A DNA stretch of 27,314 nt from an uncultured Pseudomonadota bacterium (GTDB lineage Bacteria; Pseudomonadota; Gammaproteobacteria; Burkholderiales; SG8-39), in contig CAITSH010000182.1 in NCBI GenBank assembly GCA_903895005.1, positions 1 through 27,314 on the forward strand, in the 5' to 3' direction. Numbering within the stretch: position 1 is the first letter of the stretch; each line of letters starts with the position of its first letter. The translations under genes were made by a program, and so were the position numbers. The notes under the pieces were generated by a model. It was not told where the DNA came from. It saw only the letters and a program-made list of their open reading frames with translations, and did no database searches. Positions 16,312 through 23,644 of this stretch are shown here, in pieces.

Positions 16312-17261
16312 AAAGATTGTTCGGAATCGCGGCGTGGCTGGTTTGCACCGGTGCGCTCGCCCAGTCATTCCCGGCCAAGCCGGTTCGTATCATCAGCGGT
16401 CCCGGACCGGATGCGGCGGCCCGCATGCTCGCCGCTTCCCTGGGTGCCGCTTGGGGGCAGCAGGTCATCACCGAAGTGCTGCCGGCTGCCAGCGGCAAGG
16501 TCGCCGCCGAAACGGTTGCCAAGAGCAGCGCCGATGGCTACACCGTGCTCAATGCGACCTCCAGTTTCCAGATCGCGCGCGCGCTCGGCGTCAACAGTAT
16601 CGATGTGGCGACCGACATGGTGCCGGTGGCACTGACCAACGTCCTGCCTTTCCTGCTGGTGGTTCCGGTGGTGAACGGGGACAAGGGCGTTCAATCGGTG
16701 GCCGACTTGGTGACGCGCGCACGCGCCGCACCGGGCAAGCTCAACTATGCGTCCGGAGGCAACGGCACCCTGCCGCATCTTGCCGCCGAATTGTTCCGCC
16801 GCCTGACACAGGCCGATATCGTGCACGTGCCGTACAAGGGAGCGGAGCAGGCGGTGCTGGCCTTGGTGTCCGGACAGGTCGATATGATGTTCACCTCCTA
16901 CCCGGTGGTGCGCGGTCAGGTCGCGGCGGGCAAGTTGCGGATTCTTGCCACCACCGCGGCGCGGCGCGCCGAGGCGCTGCCTGAAGTCCCGACCCTGGCA
17001 GAGGCCGGTTTCAGTGAATATGACCTTGTGAGTTGGACCGGATTGTTTGTCCCCGCCGGCACACCGCCGGCGGTGGTGGCGAAGCTGCGGGCCGATGCGG
17101 CGCAGGCGGTGCGCTCGGACACGCTGCGCCAGCAATACCGTTCGCTCGGATTTGAAATGCCACCGGATGATTTGACCGGCGAGCGCCTCACTGCTTTTTT
17201 ACGCACGGACTCCGCGCGCTGGACACGCCTGGTGAAAGAAAGCGGCGCGCGGGTCGACTGA
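16308..17261 (+). CDS. Bug-family TTT solute-binding protein (3 of 4), divergent
   Basis: A 317-residue Bug protein with a short signal peptide cut after ALAQ (about residue 19). It keeps FPAKPVRIISG, ADGYTVLNATS, LNYASGGNGTLPHLAAELF, HVPYKGAEQAV and LPEVPTLAEAGF. The ligand loop that is usually PxPPGGxxD is changed to GPGPDAAARM, losing the Gly-Gly pair, so the ligand may differ from that of its neighbours. Its ATG overlaps the hydrolase stop as ATGA, so it is translated in step with the hydrolase and the upstream Bug protein. Two Bug proteins flanking one hydrolase in an overlapping operon is notable. Confidence 0.9.
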   Translation: MKRLFGIAAWLVCTGALAQSFPAKPVRIISGPGPDAAARMLAASLGAAWGQQVITEVLPAASGKVAAETVAKSSADGYTVLNATSSFQIARALGVNSIDVATDMVPVALTNVLPFLLVVPVVNGDKGVQSVADLVTRARAAPGKLNYASGGNGTLPHLAAELFRRLTQADIVHVPYKGAEQAVLALVSGQVDMMFTSYPVVRGQVAAGKLRILATTAARRAEALPEVPTLAEAGFSEYDLVSWTGLFVPAGTPPAVVAKLRADAAQAVRSDTLRQQYRSLGFEMPPDDLTGERLTAFLRTDSARWTRLVKESGARVD

Positions 17262-17283
17262 AAAAACGGTTACTACACACACC

Positions 17284-17829
17284 ATGACGACCAACGACAT
17301 TCACAAGCCAAAACGCGTGGTTACCGGACATGATGCCGAGGGCTTCTCGACCATCCTGTTCGAGGACAACGGTGCCGCACCGAAGTTGCTTGCCAAGGCT
17401 GGCGGACTGAGCCTCGTCGAGTTGTGGGAAACCGCTGCTTCGCCCGCGGACAATTCGGGCAGCACCGACGATGCGCGGCGCATCCAGAAAATTGAACCCG
17501 AGCCCGGCGGGACGCTGTTCCGGCTGATCGAGTACCCGCCGGACAGCGTGCGTCTCAAGACCATCGACACGCAGGCGCATTTTTCCAGCATGGGCGTCGA
17601 TGTGTCGGGTGATCCGGCGAAACGGCACCCGGGCATGCACAAGACCAGCACCATCGACTACGCGATCGTGCTGCGCGGCGAGATCTACGCGGTTCTCGAC
17701 AAGGCCGAAGTGCTGCTGCGACAGGGCGACTGCATCGTCCAGCGCGGCACCCACCACGCATGGAGCAACCGTACCGACGAGCCCTGCCTGATCGCCTTCG
17801 TACTGGTGTCGGCCGCGCCGGTCGGCTGA
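17284..17829 (+). CDS. Cupin-domain protein
   Basis: A 181-residue protein with a single C-terminal cupin barrel. Motif 1 is HPGMHKTSTIDYAIVLRGE (about residues 115-133), with metal-binding His residues and Asp where Glu is usual; motif 2 is GDCIVQRGTHHAWSNRTDEP, with its His and Asn. The first 100 residues are a less conserved lead-in common in cupins found beside catabolic genes in Burkholderiales. It follows the third Bug gene after 22 bp and is probably cotranscribed with the hydrolase operon. Possible roles are isomerase, decarboxylase, dioxygenase-like enzyme or small-molecule binding; sequence alone does not decide. No signal peptide, so cytoplasmic. Confidence 0.85.
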   Translation: MTTNDIHKPKRVVTGHDAEGFSTILFEDNGAAPKLLAKAGGLSLVELWETAASPADNSGSTDDARRIQKIEPEPGGTLFRLIEYPPDSVRLKTIDTQAHFSSMGVDVSGDPAKRHPGMHKTSTIDYAIVLRGEIYAVLDKAEVLLRQGDCIVQRGTHHAWSNRTDEPCLIAFVLVSAAPVG

Positions 17830-17926
17830 CGCCGTGCGCAAGACGTTTCAATAAATCATAAAAACGGACTCACCAAACAGTCTCACCCGAAGGATTAACC
17901 CTGTGGATAAACATCAAGGAGGAAAC

Positions 17927-18985
17927 ATGAGTGCGAATCTGAAACGCCGCGGCACCTGGCTGCTGGCTGTTCTTTCACTGCAACTGGCCGCTTGTGGCTC
18001 GATCGGAAGCCGTCCGACCGGCGTCGTGGCAACCGGCGCCCAATGGCAGGAAGTGTCGCGCTCGGGCATCCTCTTTGCCGAAGGCGTGGTCGCCGACAAG
18101 AACGGGAAAATTTACGCCACCGACCTGACACGCACCTTCCTGGTGAAGGAAAACAACCCCGGCGGCACGATTTACCGCTTCGACCCGGTCACCAACACCA
18201 CCACCAAGGTGATGGAACCCAGCGGCATGGCCAACGGCCTGCACGTGGACAAGAACGGCGACCTTTTGATCGCACAGGGCGACGACACCGGCGGGCGTGC
18301 GGTAATGCGCCGCAACCTCGCCACCGGCGAGATGCGCATGCTCGCCAACACCTACCGCGGCAAGCGCCTCAACGGCCCCAACGACCTCACCAGTGACGCA
18401 AAGGGCCGCATCTACTTTACTGACGCGCGTTATGCGCCTGGCAAGGAGGCATTTGAACTGCCCAATTCGGTCTACCGCATTGATCCGGACGGTAGTATCA
18501 CGGAACTGGAGACCGGACTATTCCGGCCCAACGGTATCGAGGTGTCGCCCGATGGCAAGCGCCTCTATGTGGCAACGACGAACTACACGCGCCTGCCTAT
18601 CAATCCGCTCGGTCCCAAGACCGACCGCTTCGGCCTGCCTGCCGGTGGCGTCGTGATGTTCGACCTGGATGCGGGTGGGAACATCTCCAACGCAAAGCTG
18701 GTGTTCCGCGACGACGAACAGGCCGCGGACGGGATGACCATGGATACCGACGGCAACCTCTATATCGCCACCCATAACGCCAATCCCAAGGAGCCCAAGT
18801 CGGGTATCACCGTACTCGACCCTGCTGGCAATGTCATCGAGCGCATCACCAACCCGGCGGGGGCGTTATCGACCAACGTCGGTTTTGGCCGCGGTGATGA
18901 GGCCAATGTGCTCTACATGAGTTCGGCGCTGCCTTGGCGCCTTTACCGCATCCGCACGGTGCGCACCGGGCACTATTTCAACTGA
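17927..18985 (+). CDS. SMP-30/gluconolactonase-like beta-propeller lipoprotein
   Basis: A 352-residue protein starting with a lipoprotein signal (LSLQLAAC, lipid Cys near residue 24), followed by repeated propeller blades: EGVVADKNGKIYATD, NGLHVDKNGDLLIAQGD, GPNDLTSDAKGRIYFTD, RPNGIEVSPDGKRLYVA and ADGMTMDTDGNLYIATH. The acidic and Asn residues in these blades match the metal site of SMP-30/gluconolactonase/LRE enzymes, which hydrolyse lactones. The ATG at 17927 is chosen over an upstream in-frame GTG at 17903, because AAGGAGG at 17916-17922 sits directly before it and the lipobox spacing fits. It is envelope-anchored, unlike cytoplasmic gluconolactonases. It follows the cupin after 97 bp and may belong to the same catabolic group. 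Confidence 0.9.
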   Translation: MSANLKRRGTWLLAVLSLQLAACGSIGSRPTGVVATGAQWQEVSRSGILFAEGVVADKNGKIYATDLTRTFLVKENNPGGTIYRFDPVTNTTTKVMEPSGMANGLHVDKNGDLLIAQGDDTGGRAVMRRNLATGEMRMLANTYRGKRLNGPNDLTSDAKGRIYFTDARYAPGKEAFELPNSVYRIDPDGSITELETGLFRPNGIEVSPDGKRLYVATTNYTRLPINPLGPKTDRFGLPAGGVVMFDLDAGGNISNAKLVFRDDEQAADGMTMDTDGNLYIATHNANPKEPKSGITVLDPAGNVIERITNPAGALSTNVGFGRGDEANVLYMSSALPWRLYRIRTVRTGHYFN

Positions 18986-19000
18986 GTTTCAGCCGAGCTT

Positions 19001-19018
19001 TACCGCGGGCATGCGGTA
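19001..19018. terminator. Weak hairpin between convergent genes
   Basis: TACCGC (19001-19006) pairs with GCGGTA (19013-19018) around a 6-nt loop, in the 49-bp gap between the SMP-30-like gene and the oppositely oriented HbpS-like gene. The stem is short and no T-run follows, so only the location supports a terminator role. Confidence 0.25.
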
Positions 19019-19034
19019 TCACCCGCGACTGCGA

Positions 19035-19553
19035 TCACTTCATGCGGTCGCGGATTTGTGCCAGGGCGGCACGCGCGCAGTCATCGTCGAAATTACCGCC
19101 CGGCGCGCCGCCCACGCCGATGCCGCCTATGGCTTCGGTGCCGGCGATGATGGTCACGCCGCCCGGTGTGAAATTGATGAAGGGCAGGCTGGAGAGCCCG
19201 GCGGTGCTAACGCCGGGTATTTTTGCAATGCGCTCGGCGATGGCCTTGGTCGAATCGTCCTTGCGTACCGGCGCCAGCGACGCAGCCGTGTAGGCCTTGG
19301 CGTAAGCGCTGTCTAGGGTGTGCACCGCGGCGCCGTCGCCGCGCAGCACGGCTTGTCGCACGCCGTCGTTGTTGACGACGATCGCGGTCACCGCGTAGCC
19401 GGCCTTTGCGCAGGCGGCAACGGCCGCCGCCACCGCCTCATGCGCCAGTGCGGCGGACAGGTGATTGCTTCTGACCAGGCCCTGGGCCACGGCGCTTGTG
19501 GCAAGACTGCATATCCCGAGTACCAGTGCCCATTTCGCGTGGGTCGCTTTCAT
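19035..19553 (-). CDS. Exported HbpS/GlcG-family (DUF336) haem-binding-like protein
   Basis: A 172-residue protein with an N-terminal signal peptide cut after AVAQ (about residue 24) and the HbpS/GlcG fold: ALAHEAVAAAVAACAKAGYAV, VNNDGVRQAVLRGDGA, HTLDSAYAKAYTAASL, PGGVTIIAG and the closing GIGVGGAPGGNFDDDCARAA. Streptomyces HbpS is a secreted haem-degrading sensor partner; GlcG-like members accompany glycolate and other catabolic genes with unknown role. It starts 14 bp after the end of the propeller cytochrome and is the last gene of this three-gene set. Its presence with two c-type cytochromes suggests redox or haem handling in the periplasm. Family assignment firm, function inferred. Confidence 0.9.
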   Translation of the reverse strand: MKATHAKWALVLGICSLATSAVAQGLVRSNHLSAALAHEAVAAAVAACAKAGYAVTAIVVNNDGVRQAVLRGDGAAVHTLDSAYAKAYTAASLAPVRKDDSTKAIAERIAKIPGVSTAGLSSLPFINFTPGGVTIIAGTEAIGGIGVGGAPGGNFDDDCARAALAQIRDRMK

Positions 19554-19567
19554 CGCCGCGCCCCCGG

Positions 19568-21424
19568 TTATTTCGCGCCAGCCTTGAGCGCCGCGATGTC
19601 CGCGTCGCTACGCACCGTCATTACGCCCATCTGGTTGGTGCGATAGACCGGCATCACCACCGCGAGTTTGCCGCCCTGTTCGCCCAGCGCGATATGGCGA
19701 ATCTCGGTGCCGCGTACCGGCAGGTCGAAGGTGGTCCAGGTGTTGGTCGCCGGGTTGAGCCGGATGATGTGGTCGGAGGTCCACAGGTTGCCCCAGACGT
19801 TGTGCTTGCCGTCGACGACGACGTGGTAGGGCTGCATGCTCTTGTCGGGAAGCGCGATTGTGGTGAGTTCATTGGTCCGCGTGTTGATCTTTGTAAACGA
19901 GGAACCGAATGAATTGCCCACCCAGAGCAGGTCGGCGGCCTTGTCGGTGCCCATGCGGCGCGGACCCGGCGACCAGGGCAGCGGCGCGTTAAAGCCAAGG
20001 TCGTTGACTGATTCGTAAAAGCTGCGATCCTCGGCCGTCATGGCATAGCTCTGCGCGTCAGGCAGCTTGATTTCTGTGGTGGTTCCGGTGAGCGGGTCGG
20101 CCTTGTAGACGAGGTCCATGGCCATTTGCGTCCACCAGCCGTTGCCGTCGCGGTCACCCGCGGCGCCGTAGGTTGCGCCCGATCCTTTGGGGTGGTTGAC
20201 CCCGATGCGCGACTTGTACTCGATGAAGGTCCAGTTCGACGGATTGAAGCGAACCGCGCCGTTGGGCGTGGAGGCCCACACCATGCCCTTGCCGTCGACG
20301 TCCAGCGTGACCGCGCCGCCGATCGGCGACATGTCGGGCGGGGTCTGGTAGATGAGGATTTTGTCGGTCTTGGTGTCGTACTTGCCGATCGCGCGCCGGC
20401 CCGGATTGATGTCAAACCAGAAATTTCCGGTGCCGTCGCGCACCAGGCCGTGTGCGGTGGCCGCCTCGCCATTGGCGGTGTTGGCCTTGACGAATTTGAC
20501 CGCGCCGGTTTTCGGATTGACCTTGCCTATGGTCACGCCGGGGTTGGGGTTGTTGACGGTGAAGTAAATGGTGCCGTCGGTCCCGAGTGCGCCGTCGTGC
20601 GGCAACTGGCCGAGCTTGGAGGTGGTGCCCATCGCCCAGTCGGTGCCGTCATTGACGGCGTATTCGGTGCCGATGCCGGCGACGCGGTTGAGCGGCAGGT
20701 CATAGAGCTTCCAGACCGCGCGCGCCGCCTCGCCGGTGGGGCGCGGGCGTGACGTGAATTTCATCGAAGTCTCGCCCGGGCCGCGCGCACGCGCAAGATA
20801 GGCCGACAGTTCCTTTTGATGACGCTGGATGATCATGTTGGGCTTGCCGGTCGGTCCCGGATACACACCGGTCACCGGCACCACCTTCATCAGGTCGATG
20901 ATCTTGCTCCAGCCGGCCTCATCGAACTTGAACTGCAGCATGTAGCTGGTCGAGTGGCAGCCGGTGCAGTTGTTCATCAGGATTTTTTTTGCGCGGGCAT
21001 CCTCGGGCGTGGCTTCGGGCAGTGCCGCAACCATCATATCGCCGGGCATCTGCCGGAAGCGCCGCTCGGGGTCGGTGATGTCGGCCAGCGTGAAGTTCTG
21101 GCGTTTTGCCGCCGATAAATCAACCGAGCCCTTGGACGCTTCGAAACCGAGGGCCTGGGCCCATACGCGGTACTTGCCCGCGGGCAAGGCCGGGAAGTAA
21201 TAATTGCCGGCGGTATCGGTGTAGACGCTGGTGGCGATGCTCGAGCCTTCCATCTTGGCCGAGACCGTCACGCCCTCAAGTTTCTGGCCGGATGCGGTGC
21301 TGATGGCCCCGCTAAGCAAATGGTCGGCGGCCTGGGCTCCGGATGCGGCAAGGGCGGCCCCTGCAACGCTTGCAAAAATAGAGGATGCCGCGCGTGCGAT
21401 GAATTTTTTGGAATGGGTGTTCAT
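19568..21424 (-). CDS. Fused carboxypeptidase-regulatory / cytochrome c / Vgb-like beta-propeller protein
   Basis: A 618-residue exported protein. Domains in order: signal peptide to about residue 33; a carboxypeptidase regulatory-like beta-sandwich (LLSGAISTASGQKLEGVTVS to about residue 113); a cytochrome c segment with haem motif CTGCH (C153, C156, H157); and a long C-terminal propeller (about residues 230-600) of the virginiamycin B lyase/streptogramin-lyase type, with repeats such as PHDGALGTDGTIYFTVNNPN and QPYHVVVDGKHNVWGNLWTS. The start has AAGGAG upstream. It lies 10 bp after a small cytochrome c gene. A haem domain joined to a propeller suggests a periplasmic dehydrogenase or sensor that passes electrons to the neighbouring cytochrome. 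No PQQ motif was recognised. Domain assignments are good; reaction unknown. Confidence 0.88.
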   Translation of the reverse strand: MNTHSKKFIARAASSIFASVAGAALAASGAQAADHLLSGAISTASGQKLEGVTVSAKMEGSSIATSVYTDTAGNYYFPALPAGKYRVWAQALGFEASKGSVDLSAAKRQNFTLADITDPERRFRQMPGDMMVAALPEATPEDARAKKILMNNCTGCHSTSYMLQFKFDEAGWSKIIDLMKVVPVTGVYPGPTGKPNMIIQRHQKELSAYLARARGPGETSMKFTSRPRPTGEAARAVWKLYDLPLNRVAGIGTEYAVNDGTDWAMGTTSKLGQLPHDGALGTDGTIYFTVNNPNPGVTIGKVNPKTGAVKFVKANTANGEAATAHGLVRDGTGNFWFDINPGRRAIGKYDTKTDKILIYQTPPDMSPIGGAVTLDVDGKGMVWASTPNGAVRFNPSNWTFIEYKSRIGVNHPKGSGATYGAAGDRDGNGWWTQMAMDLVYKADPLTGTTTEIKLPDAQSYAMTAEDRSFYESVNDLGFNAPLPWSPGPRRMGTDKAADLLWVGNSFGSSFTKINTRTNELTTIALPDKSMQPYHVVVDGKHNVWGNLWTSDHIIRLNPATNTWTTFDLPVRGTEIRHIALGEQGGKLAVVMPVYRTNQMGVMTVRSDADIAALKAGAK

Positions 21425-21434
21425 GATGGGCTCC

Positions 21435-21800
21435 TTATTTTTGGGCGCTCTGGGCGGGGGCGGTTGGCGCGGGAATGGTCCTGACGTAGGCGATGATTGC
21501 GTCCATCTCCACCGGCTTGAGGTAGTACTTGAAGGCCGGCATGCGGTCAGTGCCGTTTTGCATGAAGGCGCGCATCACATCATCGTTGCCAGCCGTGGCG
21601 GCCTTGGTGAGCACCGGTCCGTAGGTGTTGGTGCCGCGCACCGCCTGCAGGTGGCAGATGCCGCAGGATTGCGCAAAGAGCTGGCGGCCGAGCGCCTGTG
21701 TTTCGGTCAGAGCGCCCGGTGACTGCGGAGCCTGTTGTGAATAGGCGGCGGTTGACGCTGTGGCAAGTGCACAAAGCAGCGCCGCGACATGACATTTCAT
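21435..21800 (-). CDS. Periplasmic class I c-type cytochrome
   Basis: A 121-residue exported cytochrome with signal peptide cut near AAYSQ (about residue 21), haem-attachment motif CGICH (C46, C49, H50) and a methionine in DRMPAFKYYL (about residue 87) placed as the usual sixth ligand, followed by the C-terminal helix MDAIIAYVRTIP. The open frame extends much further upstream, but the ATG at 21800 has a good GGGAGGA and is followed directly by the signal peptide. It is the first gene of the three-gene operon running to 19035 and is the likely electron acceptor of the propeller cytochrome that follows after 10 bp. Confidence 0.92.
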   Translation of the reverse strand: MKCHVAALLCALATASTAAYSQQAPQSPGALTETQALGRQLFAQSCGICHLQAVRGTNTYGPVLTKAATAGNDDVMRAFMQNGTDRMPAFKYYLKPVEMDAIIAYVRTIPAPTAPAQSAQK

Positions 21801-21936
21801 GTGATTGTCCTCCCGAATGGATGTATTGTTTTTCGTAATGCTTTTTTTGTAAGGTAGCACGCGCGCGCGGGTAATACCACCGGCCTGATGCGGGCCGGGA
21901 CCCGCCGTGATGCCACAATGTTGCGGCACGGCATGA

Positions 21937-21967
21937 CTGAAAACCCTTTTCTGGCGCGGGTTTTCAG
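21937..21967 (-). repeat. Dispersed hairpin element, copy D (divergent intergenic region)
   Basis: On the + strand CTGAAAACCC (21937-21946) pairs perfectly with GGGTTTTCAG (21958-21967) across 11 nt. Read on the - strand, the loop begins GCGCCAG, as in copies A and C, with a stem of different sequence that still pairs fully. It lies between the divergent cytochrome operon and the TfoX-like gene, so a terminator role is not expected for either. A second, imperfect hairpin (TGCC-A-CAA with TTG-C-GGCA) lies next to it at 21911-21928. Confidence 0.65.
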
Positions 21968-22027
21968 ACGATCGCTCCGTCGGGAGTGCAATTTTTTCGC
22001 CAAAATCCGGTGCGGGTCGGCGGCGTT

Positions 22028-22033
22028 TATAAT
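22028..22033 (+). promoter_or_regulatory. Candidate -10 element for the TfoX-like gene
   Basis: A perfect TATAAT lies 31 bp before the TfoX-like ATG, giving a predicted transcription start near 22040 and a short leader. No recognisable -35 lies 16-18 bp upstream (the sequence there is ATCCGG) and there is no extended TG, so the promoter would need an activator or is weak. For the rest of the 264-bp divergent gap, the - strand operon's promoter was not identified with confidence. Confidence 0.45.
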
Positions 22034-22064
22034 TCCGACGCCCTCTTTTTTTACTTGCTGCGAC

Positions 22065-22418
22065 ATGCCATCGACTCCAGACACCACCAAAGACCCCGCC
22101 GGACTCAAGGCGCGGATCGACGCGCTGCTCCTCAAGCTGCCCGGCGTTGAGGCACGTAAAATCAACAAGCTTGACGCGTACTTTGTCAGTGACAAGATGT
22201 TTGCCTGTATCAGTGGCGAGGGCGTCGGATTGCGTCTGCCCGCGGCGACTGCGACAGAGCTGCATTTTTCGCGCGATAACGTCGTGCCTTTCCAGCCCGG
22301 CGGTGTGGCCGCCACGCGCGAGTGGATCCAGATCAACCGTGCCGATCCCGCCGATTATGCAAAAGACCTCGAGTTGTTCCAGTCTTCGCTGGCTTTTGTT
22401 AAAGCCGGGCGCCGCTAG
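22065..22418 (+). CDS. TfoX N-terminal-domain (YjbR-like) protein
   Basis: A 117-residue protein matching the stand-alone TfoX N-terminal domain: LLLKLPGVEARKINKLDAYF, DKMFACISGEGVGLRLPAAT, and VPFQPGG followed by TREWIQI. The same fold opens the competence regulator TfoX/Sxy, but isolated domains of this kind are common and mostly uncharacterised, so a role in competence should not be assumed. The open frame continues upstream to about 21888, but the ATG at 22065 is chosen because the domain begins shortly after it and a TATAAT lies 31 bp before. There is no strong Shine-Dalgarno sequence. It is cytoplasmic. The GGDEF gene follows, with a non-coding gap of roughly 110-160 bp depending on its start. 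Confidence 0.82.
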   Translation: MPSTPDTTKDPAGLKARIDALLLKLPGVEARKINKLDAYFVSDKMFACISGEGVGLRLPAATATELHFSRDNVVPFQPGGVAATREWIQINRADPADYAKDLELFQSSLAFVKAGRR

Positions 22419-22581
22419 GCCGATAAGACGATATGACCGCAATGGCATAAAGGCAGCCGGCTGGCGGCGTGTTTGAGTTGGGCGGCGGCCCGCTCGACAC
22501 GGGAGCGCGGCGTCAAGGGAGAGGGCCATAGACAAGAACGCTTTTTTCGACTTCTGGCATCGCATTGATTCGGGCGCATTC

Positions 22582-23439
22582 TTGTTCGGCCGGATCAACC
22601 GCCTGACGGTGCGCATGACCTATCTTCTGGCGAGCCTGGCGTTGCTGGTGATCGCCGCACTCGATTACCTGACCGGTGTCGAGTTGATGATGTCGCCCTT
22701 TTACGCCATTCCCTGCCTGTTGATGGATTGGCGCATCGGCCGGGTCGCGGCCCTGGTGTACGGTCTGGGCGCCTCGTATGTGCAATGGCTGGTCGGGACC
22801 TTCGGCGGGCACCCTTACTCGAACGAACTTTATTTCTACTGGGACCTGATTCTCAACCTGCTGTTTTATGGCGCGCTAATCTGGATTGTGGCGAAACTGC
22901 GCTTTGCCTTGGAGATGGAGCGCGTGTTATCTCGCGGGGATTTTCTGACACGGGTCGCCAACAGAAAATTGCTGCATGAAATTGTCGAAAGTGAAATTCA
23001 GCGCTGCCGGCGCCATGGGCATGTGCTTACGCTCATCAGCGTCGACTGCGATAATTTCAAGGCCTTCAACGAGCGGCATGGGCACAGCGTCGGGGATCTC
23101 CTGTTGCAGGCTGTTGCCGACACGCTCAGGCGGACTTTCCGCGGCTCGGACCGGATAGCCCGCTCCGGCGACGACGAATTCACCGTGGTCCTGCCCGAAA
23201 TGCCGCCCGAGCACGCCCTCGCGGTGCTGGGCAAGCTTCGCGCCCAACTGGCGACGCTGACCTTGTTGCGCGGCTGGCCGGTGACCTTCTGTATCGCCGG
23301 CTCGGTATTTGTGAAGCCCGACGCCACGCTCGACGAGGTGATGGGCCGGCATGCCAAGGCGATGGTGCAGGCAAAAGCCGAGGGAAGGGGCCGCGAGGTC
23401 CATCGTATCTGGAATGACGGAGTGGCAGAACCCGCGTAA
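22582..23439 (+). CDS. Membrane-bound GGDEF-domain protein with a GDDEF active site
   Basis: From the TTG at 22582 the product is 285 residues: about four N-terminal membrane helices (LLASLALLVIAALDYLTG; a second near residue 40; VAALVYGLGASYVQWLVG; DLILNLLFYGALIWIV), then a GGDEF diguanylate cyclase domain from DFLTRVANRKLL. The active-site loop reads GDDEF (residues 196-200), with the second Gly replaced by Asp; the inhibitory RxxD site is intact (R188-D191). Activity is therefore uncertain. The start is unclear: the frame is open from 22477 and a strong AGGGAG (22516-22521) lies 6 nt before an ATA codon at 22528, but no ATG, GTG or TTG occurs before 22582. Translation may begin at that ATA, adding 18 residues. 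Gene real, start uncertain. Confidence 0.82.
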   Translation: MFGRINRLTVRMTYLLASLALLVIAALDYLTGVELMMSPFYAIPCLLMDWRIGRVAALVYGLGASYVQWLVGTFGGHPYSNELYFYWDLILNLLFYGALIWIVAKLRFALEMERVLSRGDFLTRVANRKLLHEIVESEIQRCRRHGHVLTLISVDCDNFKAFNERHGHSVGDLLLQAVADTLRRTFRGSDRIARSGDDEFTVVLPEMPPEHALAVLGKLRAQLATLTLLRGWPVTFCIAGSVFVKPDATLDEVMGRHAKAMVQAKAEGRGREVHRIWNDGVAEPA

Positions 23440-23508
23440 ATGCCGTCTGTGCGTTCACCCGTTCCACGCCGCAGCGCAAGACGCAAGACGCGATTGTCGC
23501 CAATTTTT

Positions 23509-23573
23509 GGGGTCAAACACGGAAATCAAGTACCGCGATCAAAGACGGTGATCAAAGACCGTGATTCAAGACT
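23509..23573 (+). repeat. 13-bp degenerate tandem repeat, five units
   Basis: Units in order: GGGGTCAAACACG, GAAATCAAGTACC (from 23522), GCGATCAAAGACG (from 23535), GTGATCAAAGACC (from 23548) and GTGATTCAAGACT (from 23561). The two central units differ at only two positions and the outer ones diverge, giving a consensus near GTGATCAAAGACC. The period is exact over 65 bp with no spacers. Such arrays can be protein-binding iterons, slippage products or decayed repeats; no replication gene lies nearby. Confidence 0.8.
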
Positions 23574-23614
23574 GCGTTTCCAAGTGACGATTTCTGTAGG
23601 AAAGTTTCCTGGCG

Positions 23615-23644
23615 CCGGCTGCGCCGCAGCGATGCGTCAGCCGG
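23615..23644. terminator. Possible bidirectional terminator between the GGDEF and Bug genes
   Basis: CCGGCTG (23615-23621) pairs with CAGCCGG (23638-23644), and CGC/GCG inside can extend the stem past one bulged T. It is GC-rich and lies between converging genes. No T-run follows on either side, so termination is suggested by position only. Confidence 0.4.

Noticed and set aside
21801..22616. Long upstream extension of the small cytochrome c open frame on the - strand
   Set aside because: The signal peptide and Shine-Dalgarno sequence fix the start at 21800; the extension runs antisense to the TfoX-like gene and has no recognisable content.
23509..23573. Tandem repeats as a CRISPR array
   Set aside because: Units are 13 bp, degenerate and contiguous with no spacers; no cas gene is present.
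23598..23625. Possible fifth copy of the hairpin element (reverse orientation)
   Set aside because: Only CTGGCGCC and a nearby TTTCC/GGAAA resemble the element; the arms do not pair around the conserved loop.
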